64,000 nt of DNA from JANSXG01 sp024743075. GTDB taxonomy: Bacteria > Planctomycetota > Phycisphaerae > Phycisphaerales > UBA1924. Shown here in pieces: positions 45,935-54,272 of the stretch (position 1 is the first letter of the stretch; each line of letters opens with the position of its first letter). The notes under the pieces are model-generated. The model made no database searches, was not told the DNA's origin, and saw nothing but the letters and a program-made list of their open reading frames with translations. The stretch spans positions 1,984,001 to 2,048,000 of the forward strand of contig CP159477.1 of the NCBI GenBank assembly GCA_042140185.1, read 5' to 3'. Both the position numbers and the translations under genes were made by a program.

Positions 45935-48187
45935 ATGCCCCATCTTTACCCAGAATCTGAGCCCGGACGCAGCGTCAGCCTGCCCGTCGTTGAAACCGGC
46001 CAGACCGGGGAATCCCGAACGAAACCACACTCTCGCATGGGGAAATGGCGGGCGGCAGTCCTCATCACCATCCACCTCATCATCGCCGCCCGAATCGTCC
46101 AGTGGCAGCTCACCGGATCGGCCATCAGCCCCGTCGAGCCCTCCGAATCTATGCAGACCCTCGAAGTCGGCATCATCAACGCCGGCTTTGTCTTCTTCCT
46201 CGCCGCGATCCTGCTCACACTCGTCTTCGGACGCTTCATCTGCGGCTGGGCCTGCCACATCGTCGCCCTTCAGGACTTCTGCGGCTGGGTTATGAAGAAG
46301 TGCGGCATACGCCCCACACCTTTCCGCTCGCGGCTGCTCGTTTTTGTCCCCCTCGGCCTCGCCCTCTACATGTTCGTCTGGCCGACCTTCAAACGCGTCG
46401 CCCTCGTCCCGGCCCTCGATCGCATCGCCCCCGCTGTCGTCGACTTCATCGGACGCCCCGCCCCCTTCCCCGTCGACGGCTTCCGCACCGAGTTCATCGT
46501 GGAAGACTTCTGGGCCACCTTCCCCGGTGTCTTCGTCGCGATCCCATTCCTGCTGGTCATCGGCTTCGCCAGCGTCTACTTCCTCGGTGCCAAGGGTTTC
46601 TGCACCTACGGCTGCCCCTACGGCGGCTTCTTCTACCCGGCCGACCGCGTCTCGGTCGCGCGCATCGTTGTCGACGACGAGAAGTGCGATTCCAACGGCC
46701 ACTGCACCGCCGTCTGCACCTCAAACGTCCGCGTCCACGAGGAGATCAAGGACTACGGCAGCGTGGTCGACCCCGGCTGCATGAAGTGCCTTGACTGCGT
46801 GAGCGCATGCCCCACCAACGCGCTCGCCCTCAAGTTCGCCAAGCCGCAGATCTTCAACCGCAAACCGAAGCGAGAGCGCAAGCCCCGCGCGTTCGATCTG
46901 TCCTGGCCCGAGGAAATCGGACTCGCGCTCGTGTTCCTGCTCACACTGCTCGCCGCCCGCGGCCTCTACGCCGTGGTCCCGCTGCTCATGGCCGCCGGCA
47001 TCGCCGGCATCGTCACCTTCTTCGCCTACAAGGCCTGGCGCATGCTCCGCGTCGAGAACGTGCGGTTCCACGGCTTCCAGCTCCGCCTCCGCGGACGGAC
47101 CACCAGGACCGGCTGGGTTTGGCTCACGTTCACAACCGTGGTGCTCCTGCTCGTCGCGCACTCGCTCATGGTCAACCAGTACCGCTGGCGCGCCGACCAC
47201 GCCTTCGAGCGGCTCAGCCTGTCCAAAGCCGCGCTCTTCGCGCCGTCGCCGCCCCCGTTCAGCGAGGAACAGACGCAGCAGTTCCAGAGCACCCTCGACC
47301 TCTACAACAGAGCCGCGCCGATCGGCGACGGCGGCATCGGCCTCGCGCCCAACGCCGAGTCCATGCTCCGCATGGCCCTGCTCCACCTCGCACTCAATCA
47401 GCACGACGACGCCGTCGTCCTCCTCGACCGCGTCGAGGCCATCGCCGGCGAAGCCGACGAGCTCACCGCCGACCGCGAGCAGGTCCGCATCCTCGGCGGC
47501 CTCGCCGTCGCACGCCTCGCCCAGAACCGCCCCGGCGTCACACGCCCCGAAGTCGAACAGGCCTTCGCCTCCGCCCGCGAGCAGACCGAACGCGCCCTCG
47601 ACAACATGCGCACCGCCCTCGACGCCAACCCCGACTGGTGGGCGACCCGCGAGCGGCTCATCAACACCCTGAACCAGACCGGCCGCGCCGAGCAGGCCAT
47701 CACGGCCGCCGACGAAGCCCTCGAAGCGCTCCCCGAGACCTCGAAGTACCGCCGAGCCCGCTCGCGGGCGCTTCTCGACCGCTCCCGCGCCTTCCAGGCC
47801 GCCGGGCGCTTCGAGGAAGCGTTCCAGTCGCTGCAGCAGGCCGTCGAAACCAACCCCCGCGACGCCGTCATCCGCGAGAACCTCGCCGCGGCCTACGCCC
47901 AGTACAAGCGCGACCCCGACAGCGCCATCCGCGAACTGCTCACCGCCATCCAGCTCCAGCGCAGCTCCGCAACCCGCTACGAACGCCTCGCCTCCCTCAT
48001 GATCAGTGCAGGTCGCACCGACGAAGCCCTCGACGCTTTCTCCGAAGCGCTCAAGCGTGTCGAAGACAAGCGGGCGTTCGCCGAGCGCATCGAGCAGAAC
48101 CTGATCCGCAGTGACCTGGCAGACCTCGCCGAACAGTGGCGCGAGAGGCAGGCGGAGAGGTTTGATGGTGACATACCCAACAGCTGA
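45935..48187 (+). CDS. Polyferredoxin-type membrane protein fused to TPR repeats
   Basis: A 750-residue fusion. The first 340 residues are a NapH/CcoG-type membrane electron-transfer module: helices near 37-57 and 75-100, CGWACHIVALQ, CTYGCPYGGFF, then two ferredoxin clusters at about 251-295 (KCDSNGHCTAVC and CMKCLDCVSACP). More helices follow (LALVFLLTLLAARGLYAVVP, WVWLTFTTVVLLLVAHSLMV). From about residue 470 the protein is a soluble tetratricopeptide array (LLDRVEAIAGEADELTADRE, RFEEAFQSLQQAVETNPRDA). ATG 45935 is the longest start; 46037 is possible. Probably inner membrane, passing electrons to a partner bound by the TPR part. Confidence 0.85.
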   Translation: MPHLYPESEPGRSVSLPVVETGQTGESRTKPHSRMGKWRAAVLITIHLIIAARIVQWQLTGSAISPVEPSESMQTLEVGIINAGFVFFLAAILLTLVFGRFICGWACHIVALQDFCGWVMKKCGIRPTPFRSRLLVFVPLGLALYMFVWPTFKRVALVPALDRIAPAVVDFIGRPAPFPVDGFRTEFIVEDFWATFPGVFVAIPFLLVIGFASVYFLGAKGFCTYGCPYGGFFYPADRVSVARIVVDDEKCDSNGHCTAVCTSNVRVHEEIKDYGSVVDPGCMKCLDCVSACPTNALALKFAKPQIFNRKPKRERKPRAFDLSWPEEIGLALVFLLTLLAARGLYAVVPLLMAAGIAGIVTFFAYKAWRMLRVENVRFHGFQLRLRGRTTRTGWVWLTFTTVVLLLVAHSLMVNQYRWRADHAFERLSLSKAALFAPSPPPFSEEQTQQFQSTLDLYNRAAPIGDGGIGLAPNAESMLRMALLHLALNQHDDAVVLLDRVEAIAGEADELTADREQVRILGGLAVARLAQNRPGVTRPEVEQAFASAREQTERALDNMRTALDANPDWWATRERLINTLNQTGRAEQAITAADEALEALPETSKYRRARSRALLDRSRAFQAAGRFEEAFQSLQQAVETNPRDAVIRENLAAAYAQYKRDPDSAIRELLTAIQLQRSSATRYERLASLMISAGRTDEALDAFSEALKRVEDKRAFAERIEQNLIRSDLADLAEQWRERQAERFDGDIPNS

Positions 48188-48198
48188 GATGCTCTGAA

Positions 48199-48999
48199 GT
48201 GCTGAACTCCGACCTTGATTTCTGGTTACCGATCTTTTCAGCCCCTCTTGACATTCCGCACGAGCAGGGCCGGTTGATCTTGGACTCAAGCAGCATCCAC
48301 ACCGAACTCAAGGTCGTTGAGATCGCCAAGACACCTCATTACTCAGATACGATGCGACTTCAACGGCGGCTGGCCGACCGTGACGGCGTCGTGCATATCG
48401 CGGAATCGTGGATCAGCGCCGAGGACATCTGGGACATGATCGCTGGCCAATTCGCTTATGACGAATCGACGTACAAGCGGTGCGCATCTGGGTTTCCGAG
48501 ACGATCGAATGAGCGACTGCACACTCTCATTGACGGTGCACTCATTGAGGGTGACGAGAACGGCTGGGTCTTCTGCTGGCGACGAGCGCTTCAACCGGGG
48601 CTGTGGAGCCAGGTGCCCTGCTACGCCCGGAACAAGGCATTTAGCGCGCGGCTCGATCTGTCCCTCAGCCTCACGCGACAGCGCTCAGACGGGGCAGCTA
48701 CACCGTGGTTTCATGCCCGAGTCCGACCGAGCCGCGACCATGGCGTGCTTGGCTTCGAGCAACTGGAGGCAGAAGGGCCCGATGTCACCACAGACGAACA
48801 GCACCTGACCACTGGTGACTTGTGGTTCGAGGTTCCCGCGACTCGTCTGGTCTGGCGGCCAGGGCTTCGTCGTTGCGACCGCCCCATCGGTGGTCCCGAG
48901 TGGCGCGAGCACCCGAGAGACCCGATCATCTTTCGCGATGCCGGGACAACAAGTCCGTTGCTGAATGCCAACGAGGGCGTCTACCTCGAGACCCACTGA
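48199..48999 (+). CDS. Unknown-family protein, cytoplasmic-type paralogue of the lipoprotein at 49038
   Basis: A 266-residue protein starting at GTG 48199, the first start in its open frame, 12 bases after the previous stop. No signal peptide is visible. It is homologous over its length to the next gene: IPHEQGRLILD vs LPHEAGRLVID, VVHIAESWI vs RLHVADSFI, FHARV vs FYARV, LWFEVPATRLVW vs FWFEIPTDAILW, and ANEGVYLETH vs PSEGVYLNTD. The motif WVFCW vs WVFLL is also shared. The lack of a lipid signal in this copy is odd. No known family recognised. Confidence 0.7.
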   Translation: MLNSDLDFWLPIFSAPLDIPHEQGRLILDSSSIHTELKVVEIAKTPHYSDTMRLQRRLADRDGVVHIAESWISAEDIWDMIAGQFAYDESTYKRCASGFPRRSNERLHTLIDGALIEGDENGWVFCWRRALQPGLWSQVPCYARNKAFSARLDLSLSLTRQRSDGAATPWFHARVRPSRDHGVLGFEQLEAEGPDVTTDEQHLTTGDLWFEVPATRLVWRPGLRRCDRPIGGPEWREHPRDPIIFRDAGTTSPLLNANEGVYLETH

Positions 49000-49037
49000 A
49001 CATCGGGTCGATATGCCGAAGGTCCGAGTGAACGTTC

Positions 49038-49922
49038 ATGACGAGAGACGCTATCACAATCATTCGCCTCGCCCTGCTCACCCTCGTGCTCGCACCAACT
49101 CTCGGCTGCCAAGCGAACCCGAACAATGCAGAAGCGAGGCAGGGCGCCACCAACATTCACCAGACCACAGAGTCAGGACCTGCCACGATGCCGACACCAG
49201 ACCTTCCCCCGAGCCGGCTCACCAACAACGAACCCGTCGGCCTGAAGCTCCGGGCGTTCAACCCTCATTTCTCACTGCCTCACGAAGCGGGTCGGCTGGT
49301 TATCGATGCGCCACAGTACGAGCTCGAACTCGGCGTTCCCGAGGTCTTCGAAGACCCCGACCGCTCCGATGTGCTGCATCTCCGATACCGGCTCGCAGTT
49401 TCGTCCGGTCGCCTGCACGTCGCCGACAGTTTCATCGGGGTCGAGCATCTTTGGCGGACGCTCCGGGGCCGCGCCGCCTCGACCGACGCTCCGATGGGCG
49501 AACCGAGGCGCATCCACGAAGACGCCAAGGTCTACGTCCCGACCGGAGACGACTGGGTTTTTCTGCTCAGCACGTCGGCGTCGAGCCACACGACGTCGCA
49601 AAGCACAGTTCTCGTGCGAGAAAACTACTTCAGCGCCTCCCTCTCGCTGTACTGCGTACCGATGCTCTCCGCGCCTCGGTTCTACGCACGCGTCACGACC
49701 GATGTCGACCTGCAGCGCGTTGATGGAGCCGAAGTCGCCAGCGGCACCTCGTTCTGGTTCGAGATCCCCACCGATGCGATCCTGTGGAACGCCGGCATGC
49801 ACTATGTCGCGCTCGACGCGGACGAACGCTGGTGGGAACCGAGGCGGTTCACGCCGCTGACATTCCGCGCGTCCGAGGAGCAGGGACACCCCAGCGAAGG
49901 CGTCTACCTCAACACCGACTGA
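49038..49922 (+). CDS. Unknown-family lipoprotein, paralogue of the gene at 48199
   Basis: A 294-residue lipoprotein: IIRLALLTLVLAPTLGC gives a signal peptide with the lipobox LGC (Cys near residue 24), followed by a Thr/Pro-rich linker. The globular part (HFSLPHEAGRLVIDAPQYEL, WVFLLSTSASSHTTSQSTVL, FWFEIPTDAILWNAGMHYVA) aligns with the gene before it. It ends VYLNTD, six bases before the stop of the convergent MauE-thioredoxin gene. Function unknown; a periplasm-side binding or assembly role is a guess from location. Confidence 0.75.
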   Translation: MTRDAITIIRLALLTLVLAPTLGCQANPNNAEARQGATNIHQTTESGPATMPTPDLPPSRLTNNEPVGLKLRAFNPHFSLPHEAGRLVIDAPQYELELGVPEVFEDPDRSDVLHLRYRLAVSSGRLHVADSFIGVEHLWRTLRGRAASTDAPMGEPRRIHEDAKVYVPTGDDWVFLLSTSASSHTTSQSTVLVRENYFSASLSLYCVPMLSAPRFYARVTTDVDLQRVDGAEVASGTSFWFEIPTDAILWNAGMHYVALDADERWWEPRRFTPLTFRASEEQGHPSEGVYLNTD

Positions 49923-49928
49923 CCGCCC

Positions 49929-50951
49929 TCACTCCCCAGAAGCCGGCGGCCAGTTGCTCTCGATCGCGCCCGCGCTGAAGAAGTCTTCCATCACCATGTC
50001 CGGTGTCGGCTTGTTGCCCGGCGTCAGCCGCTCGTCGTTCACACGCAGGATGTCGCCGCCCTGCACGATGATGATCGTCGCGCCGCTTTCCCACGTCCAG
50101 AAGTCGATGCCGTACGCGTCCTGCGCCTCCTGCTTGGTGACGCTGAGCACTTCCATGTACGGGTTCTCTTCCGCCTCGTACTGCTCCTTGAGCAGGTCGA
50201 CGATTGGCTTCATCTGCATGCACTCCGAGCAGTCCGGGTCGTACACGAAGACGTACCACATCTTGTCCGGGTTGGCGGCCGACGAGGCGATCAGGCTGGC
50301 GTACGCGCCCTGACGGAGCAGCGCCGCGGCCTGATGGTTCACCTGCAGACCGGGAGGGAGACTCTGCACCTGATTCCCGTTCGGCGGCGGCGGTGGCGGC
50401 TTCGCTCCGCCACCCGGTGAGTTCGTGTACTCGAGCCAGCCGAGCCCCGCACCCGCCGCCGAAAGAATCAGCGCGAGGCCGACAAGCCCTTGGATCATCT
50501 TCGCTCCGAAGCCGCGCCACGCCAGCAGCGCCAGCGCCGCAACGACAAAGGCGACATCAAAGGCCACCGACACACCCTTGATGGTCATCCACTCCAGCGC
50601 CGTGCCGTCCAGCGCATTGCCGAAGCAGCCGCAGGAGTTGCCCGTCGCGAAGTAGTACCCCGCGTACCCGGAGAAGAGCGCGAACATCGCCACAACGCCA
50701 AGCCACGCCAGACGCAGCCGGTGCCCGGCCAGCAGCGCGAGGATCACCAGCACCTCGAAGATGCCGATGAACCGCTCGTAGCGCAGTTCGCTCCCGCCGA
50801 TGGTAATGAACTTCGCCTTGCTCGGATCGACGATCTTCGAATACGCCGCGATGCCCAGCACCGCGCAGATCACGAGCGCGACGAGCAGCGCCGCGAGGTT
50901 CCACCCGGCCGGAGCCGGCTTGATAGGTACTGTCTTGGCTTCGCTGGCCAT
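49929..50951 (-). CDS. MauE-like membrane protein fused to a thioredoxin-like domain
   Basis: A 340-residue protein. The N-terminal half has the MauE/DoxX-like four-helix membrane region with NSCGCFGNALDGTALEWMTI, the family's SCGCFG motif. After a proline-rich hinge (PPPPPPNG) comes a thioredoxin-fold domain with YVFVYDPDCSECMQMKPIVD (CxxC) and a C-terminal GATIIIVQGGDILRVNDERL. It probably carries thiols or electrons across the membrane for disulfide or cofactor maturation. It is followed by the DUF1573 gene on the same strand. Confidence 0.8.
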   Translation of the reverse strand: MASEAKTVPIKPAPAGWNLAALLVALVICAVLGIAAYSKIVDPSKAKFITIGGSELRYERFIGIFEVLVILALLAGHRLRLAWLGVVAMFALFSGYAGYYFATGNSCGCFGNALDGTALEWMTIKGVSVAFDVAFVVAALALLAWRGFGAKMIQGLVGLALILSAAGAGLGWLEYTNSPGGGAKPPPPPPNGNQVQSLPPGLQVNHQAAALLRQGAYASLIASSAANPDKMWYVFVYDPDCSECMQMKPIVDLLKEQYEAEENPYMEVLSVTKQEAQDAYGIDFWTWESGATIIIVQGGDILRVNDERLTPGNKPTPDMVMEDFFSAGAIESNWPPASGE

Positions 50952-51004
50952 GGTCGGGAGTTCCTGTCTCGCTGTGGTCTGGGACCGAGGTGGTGATACC
51001 TGTC

Positions 51005-52188
51005 TTACTGCGGCTTCTTGCCCACGCTGGCCAGCGCCTCATCGCCGCCGTCGCCGGTAATCAGAAGCGGGCCCTCGCTCTCGATCGCTTCGACGTAGTT
51101 CCCGCTGGCATCGGCGGTCAGGCCAGCCGCCCACACGCGGTTGAGCGCGGTCGGCTGCTCGCGCGTGCCGGTCGCGAAGTACAGCGGCGCGTACACCGTC
51201 GCACCGGCTCGGTCGATTGTGCTGGTCACGGTGAAGGTCACCGACTGCGCCTTGGGCCACTGCTCCTGCGCGGGTCCGGCTCCACCTTCACCACGTTCAC
51301 CTCGAGCCCCTCGACCGGGATCCACCCCACCAGCGGCGCATCGTGATCGTCGCGGAACACCGTCGTGGTGTAGGTCTGGGCCTCGCCCTGCTTGAGCATG
51401 CCCATGTTGAAGAACTTGTGCGAGAAGTTCAGGTCGGAGTTCATCCGGATGAACGGCATCTCGCGCCGCGACACATCCGCGGAGATGATCCGCACCGCGA
51501 CCAGCGGCGTGTCCTTCGAGTCCGTCGCGACCAGCAGCGCCGCCGGGACCTCAGCGCCCGTGTTGAAGTTCTTGCGAATGTTCGCCATCAGCACGCGGTC
51601 GCCGCTGTCGGGCACCTGCGAGAGCAGGTTGGGCGACTCGCCGTGCACGCTCAGCAGGCGGACCGGGCGTCCGGTCGACGAGCGGAGCTGCGCGGTCACC
51701 TGGGGGGAGCGCACGCGCAACGGCGCCTGCGGCGCTTCGAGCTCGTACTGCATCTGCCCGGTCACGCCGACCTCGATCGGGCGGTCGTACCCCTCGAAAA
51801 AGATCAGGGCGGTCTTCTGCATCCGCCCCGTGTCGCCGCGCAGGTCCACGGTCATCTTGAGGTTCGTCTGCCCGCGCGGGGGGATGGTCATCGAATCCGG
51901 GATCATCCGCGTGCAGTTGCAGGCCACGCGGAAGCTGCGGATCTTCACCGGCTGCGTCGAACGGTTGGTCAGCGTGAACACCGCCTCGAACACGTCGCGC
52001 GGGTCCATCACGCCGAGGTTCTTCATCCGCGTGTCCGGGACGATCGGCGGCGTGGACGGGCTGTTGGGCTGCCCCGCCTGGACCGCGCTCGCGATGGGCG
52101 TGACCGGACCCGTCAGGGTCGCCAGGCCGGTCGCCATGAGAACCGCCATCGCGGTCGCCTTGAGTGCCATCGTTCGTCCGTGCTTCAT
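51005..52188 (-). CDS. DUF1573 secreted protein (frameshifted near the end)
   Basis: A signal peptide (MAVLMATGLATLTGPV) leads to two or three DUF1573/Ig-like domains, with the diagnostic CNCTRM in RSFRVACNCTRMIPDS and IPPRGQTNLKMTVDLRGDTG. The frame from 52188 ends in VKVEPDPRRSSG; one missing base near 51268-51276 would continue as AQEQWPKAQSVTFTVTS and on to ESEGPLLITGDGG, ending at 51005. GAGAGGACC lies eight bases before the ATG. DUF1573 proteins often travel with MauE/thioredoxin proteins, as here. Confidence 0.85.
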
Positions 52189-52463
52189 GCGCTGGTCCTC
52201 TCCATCATTCAAACATCGCGTGCTTCGCGAACCGAGTATACGCGCAGCGAGCGATCCCCTGCCCCCGATGCCGGTTGTATGCCCCCGAGGCGCCGGTGTT
52301 GCGAAAGCCCACCCGATGATCGGCCGATAGCCGCCTTCAGACCGACCGCAGCCCACGGTTTCCGGACGCTGAGCGAGCGAATCGAGTACCCTCGCTCCCC
52401 GGCCCGGTCGCCGCAGGCCACCACGATCCGAACCCCACGCCCCGACGCGGCGTACGCCAACCG

Positions 52464-53270
52464 ATGCCGATGACCCCGACCACCGCAAACGCCTGCTCCA
52501 CCGGTTCCCTCCCGCGCCACCACGGCGTCGAGGGCGTGCCGGACGAGCGTCTGCCACGCCACATCGCGGTCATCATGGACGGCAACGGACGCTGGGCCAA
52601 GGCCCGCGCGCTCCCCCGCTTCCACGGCCATCGCGAAGGCGCCCAGGCGGTCCGCCGGCTCATGACCGAGGCCACCAAGCTCGGCATCGAGTACCTCACG
52701 CTCTACTCGTTCTCCATCGAGAACTGGAACCGCCCGGCCGACGAGGTCGCCCAGCTCATGGCTCTCTACGTCGAGTACATGGCCTCCGAACGCGAGACGC
52801 TGGTCGAGAACAACATCCGCCTGATGCAGATCGGGCGGCGCAACAACCTGCCGCCCGAGACCATCGCCGAACTCGAGAAGACTATCGAGGCCACGCGCAC
52901 CTGCACCGGACCGACGCTTGTGCTGGCGGTGAACTATTCCTCGCGTGCGGAGATCACCGACGGCGTCCGCGCAATCGCCGAGCGCGTTGCGCGGGGCGAG
53001 CTCGACCCCGCCGAGATCACCGAGCAGACCGTCTCCGACTCGCTCTACACCGCTGACATCCCGGACCCGGACCTGCTCATCCGCACCAGCGGCGAGATGC
53101 GCCTCTCCAACTACCTGCTCTGGCAGATCAGCTACGCCGAGCTGTATGTCACCCAGACGCTCTGGCCCGACTTCGCCGAGGGCGATTTGCACGAGGCCAT
53201 CCGGTCCTATGCCGCCCGCGACCGGCGTTTCGGGCGGGTCTGCTCGACGGACGCGTCCAAGCCAATCTGA
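52464..53270 (+). CDS. uppS: UppS, undecaprenyl (polyprenyl) diphosphate synthase
   Basis: UppS makes the C55 lipid carrier for peptidoglycan and other polymers. The 268-residue protein has the catalytic MDGNGRWA (the Asp binds Mg), RFHGHREGAQAVRRLMTEA, YSFSIENWNRP, NYSSRAEI and IRTSGEMRLSNYLLWQISYA. An extra short N-terminal lead precedes the core. It stands alone on the plus strand after a 275-base gap that must hold its promoter and the divergent one for the DUF1573 gene. Confidence 0.97.
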   Translation: MPMTPTTANACSTGSLPRHHGVEGVPDERLPRHIAVIMDGNGRWAKARALPRFHGHREGAQAVRRLMTEATKLGIEYLTLYSFSIENWNRPADEVAQLMALYVEYMASERETLVENNIRLMQIGRRNNLPPETIAELEKTIEATRTCTGPTLVLAVNYSSRAEITDGVRAIAERVARGELDPAEITEQTVSDSLYTADIPDPDLLIRTSGEMRLSNYLLWQISYAELYVTQTLWPDFAEGDLHEAIRSYAARDRRFGRVCSTDASKPI

Positions 53271-53328
53271 GCCCATTCTGCCATCTGGGATTTCCAAACA
53301 AACGGCCCCAGCGGGTACGCTGGGCGGG

Positions 53329-54265
53329 ATGTTCAAGCGCCCGTCGAACAAACCAGACGCTCTCACCAACCTCAGCGCCGAGCAGAAAGCCGGCTTCGAG
53401 CGTGCGTTCGGTGCGCTCGGCATGTCGGTGCAGCGCTGGAAGGACGACACCGCGACCATCCGGCGCGAGGAGGGCAAGCTCGATCTCGACGTGTCGCTGC
53501 TCGCGCGCCAGCTGCCGCCCAACACCTCGGTCGATGACCCGCGCGCCTGGCGGTGCTGGTCGCGCCGATGCTGGGCATGAGCCTGCCCCACGATGTGCTG
53601 GCGAACCTCGACGAGGCCCGGTCGTGGCTGCGTCCGCGCCTGGTCAACCCCGACGAACTGTCCGGCCCGCGCCGGAACATGTGCCGGCGCGAGAGTTTCG
53701 CGGGGCTGCTGCGCCGATCTCGATCGGGTCGGGTTCCACGGCCTCGCTCGTGCGCACCGAGGAACTCGACCGCTGGGGCATCGAGTTCGACGAGGCGTTC
53801 GCGATCGCCTGCGACAACCTGCGCCGCTCGCTGCTTCCCGACGACATCCACGAGGTGGACCAGTCTTTCGGCACGCTGGCGATCATCCACGACTCGGAGC
53901 CCGCGGCGTCCGCCTGCTTCATCTTCGACACGCTGCTCCCCCACTGGCAGCCCGAATCGGGCGCGGTGTTCGCCATCCCGACCGAGGACACCTGCCTGGT
54001 GCTCCCGGTGATGCACGGCATGGGCGCTGAGGCGCTGGCCGACTTCGTGCAGATGAGCTTCAACCTGTTCGGGCGGACCGAGGATGCGTTGTGCGATCAG
54101 CTGATCTGGGCGGCGGGCGCGGAGATCGACGGGCGACTGGACCCCACGCCGCGGTTCCGGCACCTGCCGATCACAAAGGTGGAAGAACGCACGGGGAAGC
54201 GCGTGCACCTCGAGGCCGAAGGGGCGATGGGTGATTTGCTTCGGGTGCTGGGAGCACTCGACTAG
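53329..54265 (+). CDS. Conserved hypothetical protein (two frameshifts)
   Basis: The protein is spread over three frames that join into about 312 residues: it starts MFKRPSNKPDALTNLSAEQK, continues to SVDDPRAW, resumes as VLVAPMLGMSLPHDVLANLD, and after ESFAGLLR as SIGSGSTASLVRTEELDRWG, ending LLRVLGALD. The two joins (53549-53553 and 53712-53716) each need one G or C back. The middle has DTLLPHWQPESGAVFAIPTE and MHGMGAEALADFVQMSFNLF. No family recognised. It starts 58 bases after uppS. Confidence 0.7.
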
Positions 54266-54272
54266 GGCAGGA

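Noticed and set aside
45587..46702. Upstream extension of the dockerin protein at 44141
   Set aside because: The frame runs antisense over the polyferredoxin gene; a good start with signal peptide exists at 45586.
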